The notes under the pieces are model-generated. The model was not told where the DNA came from, did not search any database, and saw nothing but the letters and a program-made list of their open reading frames with translations. The position numbers and the translations under genes were made by a program. From Streptomyces spiroverticillatus (lineage in GTDB: Bacteria; Actinomycetota; Actinomycetes; Streptomycetales; Streptomycetaceae), in assembly GCA_014650415.1 (NCBI GenBank), contig BMUX01000002.1:372001-436000 (forward strand): a stretch of 64,000 nt of DNA, given 5' to 3'. Numbering within the stretch: position 1 is the stretch's first letter; each line of letters begins with the position of its first letter. This document shows positions 57,476 to 64,000 of this stretch, piece after piece.

Positions 57476-58012
57476 ATGTCGACTTCCGCATCTTTCCCCG
57501 AGGGTTCCGACACCGACCCGACGGTCATCGACCGCCTCGTCAAGGCCAATCAGGAGTACGCCTCCGGGTTCAGCGACCCGGGGATGGACGCCCGTCCGGT
57601 CCTGAAGGTCGCCGTGGTGGCGTGCATGGACGCCCGTCTCGACCTGCACGACGCACTGGGCCTCGCGCTCGGCGACTGCCACACCATCCGCAACGCGGGC
57701 GGTGTGGTCACCGACGACGTGATCCGCTCGCTGACCATCAGCCAGCGCGCGCTCGGCACCCGCAGCGTCATACTCATCCACCACACGAACTGCGGCCTGG
57801 AGTCCCTCACCGAGGACTTCCGCCACGAGATCGAGGACGAGGTCGGCCAGCGCCCGTCCTGGGCGGTCGAGGCCTTCCGCGACGTCGACCAGGACGTACG
57901 GCAGTCGATGCAGCGCGTGCGGACCTCGCCGTTCCTGCTGCACACCGACCACGTGCGCGGTTTCGTCTTCGACGTGACCACGGGTCTGCTGCGGGAGATC
58001 GACCCCGCCTGA
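57476..58012 (+). CDS. Beta-type carbonic anhydrase
   Basis: 178 residues. Zinc ligands: Cys in VACMDARLD (CxDxR dyad) and His-x-x-Cys in IHHTNCGLES. NAGGVVTDDVIRSL is the third conserved block. It interconverts CO2 and bicarbonate. It is one of the short actinobacterial beta class, somewhat shorter than plant forms. Divergent from rsmH. ATG 57476 has no SD. Confidence 0.92.
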   Translation: MSTSASFPEGSDTDPTVIDRLVKANQEYASGFSDPGMDARPVLKVAVVACMDARLDLHDALGLALGDCHTIRNAGGVVTDDVIRSLTISQRALGTRSVILIHHTNCGLESLTEDFRHEIEDEVGQRPSWAVEAFRDVDQDVRQSMQRVRTSPFLLHTDHVRGFVFDVTTGLLREIDPA

Positions 58013-58126
58013 AGCGTGCTCGGCACGCACTGCGGGTGTGCAAAAAAGCCCTGACTCCGGCATTTCGCACTCACTTGTCCACAGGCGAGTGACACGAAGC
58101 GGTAACGGCAACAAGAATGCGTACGA

Positions 58127-58160
58127 GACACCCGGTCGGGAACCTTCCGACCGCGGTGTC
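58127..58160 (+). promoter_or_regulatory. Hairpin in the leader of the moxR operon
   Basis: GACACC-C-GGTCGG, a 7-base loop, then CCGACC-GC-GGTGTC: two stacked 6-bp stems with a small internal bulge. It lies about 65 bases upstream of the MoxR start. Function unknown. Confidence 0.45.
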
Positions 58161-58224
58161 CGTGTTTCGGGGTGGGCCGTTCGCGTCGTCGTGACGCCGG
58201 CCCGTATGGGCCGAGGAGGGCCGG

Positions 58225-59238
58225 GTGACGACCTATGACGATCGAGCGAGCCTCACAGATCTGACCACCACAGCGGAGCGGGTCCGCAGGTCGGTGGAGG
58301 CTGTGATCGAGGGCAAGCCGGAGGTCGTACGACTCTCGCTGACCGTGCTGCTCGCCGAGGGGCACCTCTTGATCGAGGACGTGCCGGGCGTCGGCAAGAC
58401 GATGCTCGCCAAGGCGCTGGCCAGATCCATCGACTGCTCGGTGCGCCGCATCCAGTTCACGCCGGACCTTTTGCCGTCCGACATCACGGGTGTGTCGATA
58501 TACGACCAGCAGCGGCGCGACTTCGAGTTCAAGCCGGGCGCGATCTTCGCGCAGATAGTCATCGGCGACGAGATCAACCGTGCGTCGCCCAAGACGCAGT
58601 CCGCGCTCCTGGAGTCCATGGAGGAGCGCCAGGTCACCATCGACGGGCAGACGTACGAGCTGCCCAACCCGTTCATGGTGGTGGCCACCCAGAACCCGGT
58701 CGAGATGGAGGGCACCTACCCCCTCCCCGAGGCCCAGCGCGACCGCTTCATGGCCCGCGTCTCCATCGGCTACCCCTCCCCCGAGGCGGAGCTCCAGATG
58801 CTGGACGTGCACGGCGGGGTGTCCCCGCTGGACGACCTCCAGCCGGTGGCGCACGCCCACGACGTGGTGAAGCTGATCGACGCGGTGCGCACGGTGCACG
58901 TGGCGGAGGCGGTACGGCGCTACGCGGTCGACCTGGTCGGCGCCACCCGCAACCACCCCGACCTGCGCCTGGGCGCCTCTCCGCGCGCCACCTTGCACCT
59001 GCTGCGGGCCGCGAAGGCCTCCGCCGCGCTCAGCGGCCGGGACTACGCGCTGCCCGACGACGTGCAGGCGCTGGCCGTGGCGGTCCTCGCGCACCGGCTG
59101 CTGCCGACCGCGCAGGCCCAGCTGAACCGGCGCACCTCCGAGCAGGTCGTGCTGGACATCCTCCAGCGCACGCCGGTGCCGACCGGCTCCGGCACCCCCG
59201 CGCCGCCGTACGGTGCGCCCGGCGTCCGGCCGCTGTGA
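58225..59238 (+). CDS. MoxR-family AAA+ ATPase
   Basis: 337 residues. Walker A EDVPGVGKTMLAK (about residue 50), Walker B IVIGDEINRA, and sensor TQNPVEMEGTYPLPEAQ with the arginine finger region DRFMARV. MoxR ATPases act as chaperones for metal-cofactor or envelope proteins, usually beside DUF58/von Willebrand proteins, as here. GTG 58225 has GGAGGG upstream. Its stop overlaps the DUF58 start (TGATG). Confidence 0.95.
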   Translation: MTTYDDRASLTDLTTTAERVRRSVEAVIEGKPEVVRLSLTVLLAEGHLLIEDVPGVGKTMLAKALARSIDCSVRRIQFTPDLLPSDITGVSIYDQQRRDFEFKPGAIFAQIVIGDEINRASPKTQSALLESMEERQVTIDGQTYELPNPFMVVATQNPVEMEGTYPLPEAQRDRFMARVSIGYPSPEAELQMLDVHGGVSPLDDLQPVAHAHDVVKLIDAVRTVHVAEAVRRYAVDLVGATRNHPDLRLGASPRATLHLLRAAKASAALSGRDYALPDDVQALAVAVLAHRLLPTAQAQLNRRTSEQVVLDILQRTPVPTGSGTPAPPYGAPGVRPL

Positions 59239-60626
59239 TGTCCGGCCGGACCCCCGAGCCCGAGCCCGGGGAGAAGGGCGGGGTCAGGGCGGCGCTGGCC
59301 GGGCTGACCACGCGCGGCCGGTCGTTCCTGGCGGCCGGGCTGGCCGCGGCGGTCTGCGCGTTCGTGCTCGGGCAGGGCGACCTGCTGCGGGTGGGCGTGC
59401 TGCTGGCGGTGCTGCCGCTGATGTGCGTCGTGGTGCTGTACCGCACCCGCTACCGGGTCGCGGGCAGCCGCCGGCTGACCCCGGGGCGGGTGCCCGCGGG
59501 GTCCGAGGCGCGGGTGCACCTGCGGATGGAGAACGTCTCGCGGCTGCCCACCGGTCTGCTGATGCTCCAGGACCGGGTGCCGTACGTGCTGGGGCCCAGG
59601 CCCCGGTTCGTACTGGACAAGGTGGAGGCGGGCGGGCGGCGCGAGGTGTCGTACCGGGTCCGCTCCGACCTGCGCGGACGCTATCCGCTGGGGCCGCTCC
59701 AGCTGCGGCTGACCGACCCGTTCGGGATGTGCGAGCTGAGCCGGTCGTTCAGCGCGTACGACACCCTGACCGTGATCCCGCGCGTGGAGGCACTGCCTCC
59801 GGTACGGCTCACGGGCGAGGCCAACGGGTACGGCGACGGGCGACTGCGCTCGCTCGCGCTGGCCGGCGAGGACGACATCATTCCGCGCGGCTACCGGCAC
59901 GGCGACGACCTGCGCCGGGTGCACTGGCGCTCCACCGCCCGCTACGGCGAGCTGATGGTGCGCCGCGAGGAGCAGCCGCAGCGGGCCCGCTGCACGGTGC
60001 TGCTCGACACCCGGCGCGGCGCGTACGCCGGGGCGGGGCCCGACTCGGCCTTCGAGTGGGCGGTGTCGGGAGCGGCTTCGGTCCTGGTGCACATGCTCGA
60101 ACGGGGCTTTTCGGTACGGCTGTTGACCGACACCGGCAATTCCGTGCCCGGCGAGGGGTCGGGCGGATTCGCCGGTTCCACGCAGGAGTCGGCGGACTCG
60201 GCCGGGCTGATGATGGACACCCTCGCGGTCGTGGGGCACTCCGAGGGCGGCGGGCTGTCCCCTTCGTACGAAGTGCTGCGCGGCGGCAACGACGGGCTGC
60301 TGATCGCCTTCTTCGGCGATCTCGACGACGACCAGGCGGCGATCGCCGCCCAGATGCGCCAGCGCACCGGCGGCGCGGTCGCCTTCGTCACGGACTCCGC
60401 GGTGTGGACCGCCGAGCCCGACCGGGAGGCGGAGCTGCGGGAGCGCGCGGAGGAGCGGATGCGGCTGCTGTGCGAGGCGGGGTGGACGGCGGTCTCCGTA
60501 CCGCCGGGGACACCGCTGGAGACGCTGTGGCAGCAGGCCGACGCGCAACGCACGGGCGTGGCGGAGAGCAAGAGCATGAAGACGGGAACATCGGGGATGT
60601 CGGGGATCTCGGGGGGCTGGTCATGA
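59238..60626 (+). CDS. DUF58 domain protein
   Basis: 462 residues. Two membrane spans near the N-terminus (about 32-65) precede a soluble region; the DUF58 block is around RGYRHGDDLRRVHWRSTARYG (about 220-240). A vWA-like fold follows. DUF58 proteins regularly pair with MoxR. ATG 59238 overlaps the MoxR stop; GTG 59235 would add one residue. The C-terminus ends in a Ser/Gly/Met-rich tail. Confidence 0.9.
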   Translation: MSGRTPEPEPGEKGGVRAALAGLTTRGRSFLAAGLAAAVCAFVLGQGDLLRVGVLLAVLPLMCVVVLYRTRYRVAGSRRLTPGRVPAGSEARVHLRMENVSRLPTGLLMLQDRVPYVLGPRPRFVLDKVEAGGRREVSYRVRSDLRGRYPLGPLQLRLTDPFGMCELSRSFSAYDTLTVIPRVEALPPVRLTGEANGYGDGRLRSLALAGEDDIIPRGYRHGDDLRRVHWRSTARYGELMVRREEQPQRARCTVLLDTRRGAYAGAGPDSAFEWAVSGAASVLVHMLERGFSVRLLTDTGNSVPGEGSGGFAGSTQESADSAGLMMDTLAVVGHSEGGGLSPSYEVLRGGNDGLLIAFFGDLDDDQAAIAAQMRQRTGGAVAFVTDSAVWTAEPDREAELRERAEERMRLLCEAGWTAVSVPPGTPLETLWQQADAQRTGVAESKSMKTGTSGMSGISGGWS

Positions 60627-60699
60627 ACGAGGACTGTCCCGGGGCGGGCGGGGTGCTGGTCGGGTGCGGGAACCGGCGTGGGTCGGGCGGGGTGCTGTG

Positions 60700-63123
60700 G
60701 TGAGCGGGCGCGGGCGGATGACGCTGTGCGCGCTGGCCGCCACCCTGATGGCGGCGGGTGCGCTGATTCCGCTGGTGATGGACGCGGACTGGTTCCCGAT
60801 GGCGGCGCTGCTGGTGGCCGTGCAGGCGGGCGTGGGCGCGCTGGCGCGGCGGGTGCCGCTGGCCAGGGCGCTGACGGTGGTGGTGCAGCTGGTGGCGTCG
60901 ATGCTGCTGGTGACGCTGTTCTTCGTGGCCGACAAGGCGGTCCTCGGGGTGCTGCCGGGGCCGGACGCGGTCGAGGAGTTCGGGCGGCTGCTGACCTCCG
61001 GCACCGCCGACATCAACCGGTACGCCATTCCGGCGCCGGCCTCCGAGGGCATCCGGCTGATGCTGGTCGGCGGGGTGCTGCTGATCGGGCTGGCGGTGGA
61101 CGCCCTCGCGGTGACCTTCCGCAGTGCGGCCCCGGCGGGGCTGCCGCTGCTCGCGCTGTACTCGGTGGCCGCCGGGCTGACCGGCGGCGGGGCGAGCTGG
61201 CTGTGGTTCCTGCTGGCCGCGACGGGCTACCTGCTGCTCCTGCTGGCCGAGAGCCGGGACCGGCTGGCGCAGTGGGGCCGGGTGTTCGGCGGGGCGGGCC
61301 CCGCCAAGCAGCGCAAGAGCGCGGGCGGCATCGAATCGGGCAGCGGCGCGCCGCTGGCCCCGATACGCACCGGCCGCCGGATCGGCGTGCTCACCCTCGG
61401 CATCGCCCTGGTGATCCCGGCGCTGCTGCCCGCCCTCGACGGCGGGCTGCTCGGCGGGCGCGGTCCCGGCGGCGGCGGGGTGGGGGGCGGCGGGACCATC
61501 TCGGCGGTGAACCCGCTGGTCTCCCTCCAGGAGAGCCTGAACCAGCCGTCCGACCGGGAGGTGCTGCGCTACCGCACGACGGCGCAGCAGCCGCAGGACA
61601 TGTACCTGCGGATCGTCGCCCTCGACCAGTTCGACGGCACGGCCTGGAAGTCGTCGGAGCGCAAGATCAAGGACGTACCGGATCCGCTGCCGAGGCCCCA
61701 GGGCCTGGGCACCGACGTGCCCACGGCGGAGATCAACACCAATATCTCGGCCGCCCAGTCGTACACCCAGAACTGGCTGCCGCTGCCGTTCCCCGCGACG
61801 AAGGTCGAGATCCAGGGACGCTGGCGGTACGAGCCGGAGGGCCGGACCCTGGTCGGCGACCGGGGACAGACGACGAGCGGGGTGTCGTACAAGGTCCGGA
61901 GCCTGGCCGTGCAGCCGACCAGGGAACAGCTGGCGAACGCGCCCGAGGCGCCGGCCGCGCTGCTCAAGGAGTACACGCAGGTCCCCGGCTCGCTGCCGCC
62001 GTCGGTCAAGCGGACCGCGCTCCAGGTCACCCGGGGCGCGGCCAACGACTACGAGCGTGCGGTCAAGCTCCAGAACTGGTTCGCCTCCGAGGGCGGCTTC
62101 ACGTACGACACGCAGGTGCAGTCGGGCAGCGGTTCGGCGGCCATCGCGCGCTTCCTGGAGCAGAAGGAGGGCTTCTGCATCCACTTCTCCTTCTCGATGG
62201 CGGCGATGGCGCGGACGCTCGGCATTCCGGCGCGGGTCGCGGTCGGGTTCACGCCCGGCACGATGAAGTCCAACCAAGAGGTCTCGGTCGGGCTGCGGGA
62301 CGCGCACGCGTGGCCGGAGCTGTACTTCGAGGGGCTCGGCTGGACCCGGTTCGAGCCGACGCCCACCCGGGGCACGGCCCCGGAGTACACCCTGGCGGAG
62401 ACCCCCTCCGACGACGCCAGCAGCAGCGCTCAGCCCTCGACCGGTGCCGGTGCCTCGCAGAGCCCGGCGCCCAAGCCGTCCGACAACTGCCCGGCGGCCG
62501 AGCGGAAGCTGGGCAACTGCGGTGGCGCCCAGCAGGCGGGTGCGCTGCCGCCGACCGACGACGGGATGCCGACCGGCACGATCGTAGGGATCGCGGGAGG
62601 CGTGCTGGGCCTGTTGCTCGTGCTGTCGCTGCCGTTGCTGTGGCGGACCCGGGTACGGGCGGTGCGGCTGAGGTCGGGCGGGCGCAGCCCGGCCGACGCG
62701 GCGGCGCGCACTCTGGCCGCCTGGCGGGAGATCATCGACTCCGCGTGGGACTACGGGACCGCGCCGGACGAGTCGCAGACGCCGCGCCGGACGGCGGCGC
62801 GGATCGTGCGGCTGGGGTCGCTGGAGGGCGAGAGCGCCGAGGCGGTGCACCGGGCGGCCGGTGCCGTGGAGCAGGTGCTGTACGCGCCGGTGCCCCGGGC
62901 CGGCGGTGGTCTGGTGGACGACGTGCACCGGGTGCGGGCGGGGCTGCGGGAGCGGGCAGGTCGCCGGAAGCGGTGGCGGGCGCTGCTGCTGCCGCGTTCG
63001 ACCGTGCGGGTGGTGTGGGCGCTGTCCGCGCGGTGGGACGCGCTGGTGGGCAGGTGGTCGGGGAACGGCCGCCTGGACCGGTGGTCCGCTGCGGTGCGGC
63101 GGACGGCGCGTCAGCGGGGGTGA
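60700..63123 (+). CDS. Transmembrane transglutaminase-like protein
   Basis: About 807 residues. Several N-terminal membrane spans, then an extracytoplasmic transglutaminase-core domain with catalytic Cys493 (KEGFCIHFSFSMAAMA) and His536 (RDAHAWPELYFEGLGWTRFE). A Ser/Ala/Pro linker leads to one more span (about 625-650) and a cytoplasmic DUF4129-like tail. GTG 60700 is chosen by GGCGGGG 7 bases upstream; GTG 60664 is an alternative. Likely acts as a protease or cross-linker at the cell surface. Confidence 0.88.
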   Translation: MSGRGRMTLCALAATLMAAGALIPLVMDADWFPMAALLVAVQAGVGALARRVPLARALTVVVQLVASMLLVTLFFVADKAVLGVLPGPDAVEEFGRLLTSGTADINRYAIPAPASEGIRLMLVGGVLLIGLAVDALAVTFRSAAPAGLPLLALYSVAAGLTGGGASWLWFLLAATGYLLLLLAESRDRLAQWGRVFGGAGPAKQRKSAGGIESGSGAPLAPIRTGRRIGVLTLGIALVIPALLPALDGGLLGGRGPGGGGVGGGGTISAVNPLVSLQESLNQPSDREVLRYRTTAQQPQDMYLRIVALDQFDGTAWKSSERKIKDVPDPLPRPQGLGTDVPTAEINTNISAAQSYTQNWLPLPFPATKVEIQGRWRYEPEGRTLVGDRGQTTSGVSYKVRSLAVQPTREQLANAPEAPAALLKEYTQVPGSLPPSVKRTALQVTRGAANDYERAVKLQNWFASEGGFTYDTQVQSGSGSAAIARFLEQKEGFCIHFSFSMAAMARTLGIPARVAVGFTPGTMKSNQEVSVGLRDAHAWPELYFEGLGWTRFEPTPTRGTAPEYTLAETPSDDASSSAQPSTGAGASQSPAPKPSDNCPAAERKLGNCGGAQQAGALPPTDDGMPTGTIVGIAGGVLGLLLVLSLPLLWRTRVRAVRLRSGGRSPADAAARTLAAWREIIDSAWDYGTAPDESQTPRRTAARIVRLGSLEGESAEAVHRAAGAVEQVLYAPVPRAGGGLVDDVHRVRAGLRERAGRRKRWRALLLPRSTVRVVWALSARWDALVGRWSGNGRLDRWSAAVRRTARQRG

Positions 63124-63210
63124 GCGCGGGGGCGGTCGGCGGGGCCCGGGGTACGGGTCCCGTCGGCGCACCTGTGGGCGCGTGCGTGGGCAGGGATGCG
63201 TGTGAGCGGA

Positions 63211-63256
63211 TACGTGTGAGGGGCGGGCACCCGAAGGTGTCCGCCCCTCACACGTA
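63211..63256. terminator. Bidirectional terminator between the transglutaminase and DUF3040 genes
   Basis: Arms of 21 bases (TACGTGTGAGGGGCGGGCACC and its near complement, one G-U) with a CGAA loop, between convergent genes. Confidence 0.88.
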
Positions 63257-63321
63257 CATGTCGTTGGCCCTGCCTGGCACAGGGACCGCTCAGCCGCCTT
63301 GTTGGTCGGCCGCTCGGCTGC

Positions 63322-63717
63322 TCAGCTGCCCTGCTGCTCGTCGCGGCGGCGCTGCCAGCGTTGCTCTATGCGGTTCATGACCGAGCGGCGCTGACGGGGC
63401 TGACGGCCTGCGGCCGCCATTCCCGGCACGGGTTGTTCGCCCGGTTTGGGAGCCTTGCGCCATCCGGTGACCGCGAGGACGGCACAACCGAGCATGACAA
63501 GGAAACCGACCACGCTCACCCAGATTTGCTGGGCGACCATGCCGGCCATGAGGAGCGCGATACCCACCAGAAAGCCTGCGACCGCCTGGTAGACCCGTCG
63601 CCGGGTGTACGTACGCAGCCCGCTTCCCTCAAGCGCTGTCGCGAATTTGGGATCTTCGGCGTACAGCGCTCGCTCCATTTGCTCGAGCATTCGCTGCTCG
63701 TGCTCCGAGAGCGGCAC
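63322..63717 (-). CDS. DUF3040 family membrane protein
   Basis: 131 residues. The N-terminal PLSEHEQRMLEQMERALYAE is the DUF3040 signature. Two membrane spans follow (about 42-60 and 64-83), then a basic disordered tail (RQPRQRRSVMNRIEQRWQRR). GTG 63717 has GAGGA 6 bases upstream. The family is actinobacterial and uncharacterised. Confidence 0.9.
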   Translation of the reverse strand: MPLSEHEQRMLEQMERALYAEDPKFATALEGSGLRTYTRRRVYQAVAGFLVGIALLMAGMVAQQIWVSVVGFLVMLGCAVLAVTGWRKAPKPGEQPVPGMAAAGRQPRQRRSVMNRIEQRWQRRRDEQQGS

Positions 63718-63767
63718 GGAGTCCTCCTACTCGTCGGTCGCGGGGGGCGACCGGATGCGGCCCTTTC

Positions 63768-63797
63768 AGAATAGGCAGGGAATCGCCCCCGTGAAAC
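63768..63797 (-). promoter_or_regulatory. Candidate promoter of the DUF3040 gene
   Basis: TTTCAC (63791-63796) and TATTCT (63768-63773) on the minus strand with a 17-base spacer. The transcript would start near 63760. Confidence 0.45.
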
Positions 63798-64000
63798 CCG
63801 CCCTCTACGCCATTTCGCCAATCCGGGCCGCCGTGCCGGCTTGGCTGTTGAAGCGTGCATTCCCCAACGGCCGACCCGTCATGCCGACGGTGTCCCCCGA
63901 TCATACGGGGCCCGGAGGCTGATCGGGGGGCCCGCGGCGGACTCCGTACTTCCCTGGTACCCCGACTCGTCGCTGATCAGCCCCCGTGGAGGGGATGTTC
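63798..64000. other. Right-edge intergenic region
   Basis: No gene can be supported. It holds the inverted repeat CCCCCGATCA (63894-63903) and TGATCGGGGG (63920-63929). The last bases (GTGGAGGGGATGTTC) could be the SD or start of a gene continuing outside the window. Confidence 0.4.

Noticed and set aside
63980..64000. A start codon of a plus-strand gene at the right edge
   Set aside because: GTGGAGGGGATG could be an SD or a start, but fewer than 15 bases remain, so no reading frame can be judged.

Overview
The window is a GC-rich (about 70-73%) stretch of chromosome with Streptomyces character: GTG and TTG starts are common, third codon positions are almost all G or C, genes overlap by four bases, and the his and dcw (division and cell wall) clusters carry Streptomyces gene neighbours. 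Apart from an ArsR/MFS pair and a P450 at the left edge, it reads as conserved core chromosome. I see no prophage, insertion sequence, CRISPR array, rRNA or tRNA.

Region 1 (1-3100): an MFS exporter cut by the left edge, its ArsR-type regulator with a palindromic operator candidate, and a soluble cytochrome P450. Region 2 (3177-8886, minus strand): the histidine operon hisD-hisC-hisB-(55-aa membrane protein)-hisH-priA-ridA-hisF, most junctions overlapping by 1-4 bases. Region 3 (9000-18050): a beta-solenoid-like membrane protein, a TPR-like protein, a LON-domain protein, a YbaK-type deacylase, the 24-aa ribosomal protein bL37, a membrane protein, an ABC exporter pair, a NYN-domain protein and a 53-aa basic protein. 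Region 4 (18140-29833): dnaE, a DUF2252 protein, a membrane protein, a membrane-anchored thioredoxin-fold protein, Tat-exported PhoD with PHO-box-like repeats, a small hydrolase, an MscS channel and a DUF418 membrane protein. Region 5 (30218-38937): a Na+/H+ antiporter, a GNAT acetyltransferase, an RluD-type pseudouridine synthase, lspA, a TraR/DksA protein with an H1-like lysine-rich arm, then ileS behind a T-box leader.

Region 6 (39270-57100, minus strand): the complete dcw cluster, rsmH-ftsL-ftsI-murE-murF-mraY-murD-ftsW-murG-ftsQ-ftsZ-pgeF-yggS-sepF-sepG(yggT)-divIVA, covering peptidoglycan precursor synthesis, the divisome and polar growth. Region 7 (57476-63717): a beta carbonic anhydrase divergent from rsmH, a MoxR/DUF58/transglutaminase membrane module, and a DUF3040 protein.

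The most interesting points are these. IleRS carries a swapped active-site signature (GAHH instead of HxGH). Its T-box appears to act by sequestering the ribosome binding site. The rsmH/dcw transcript has a nested hairpin leader. phoD has PHO-box-like repeats in front of a probable leaderless start. The P450 ribosome binding site lies inside a stem. Two very small genes (24 and 55 codons) are easy to miss. Two families of GC-rich intergenic repeats recur. All functional calls come from reading the sequence and from family knowledge; no database search was run.
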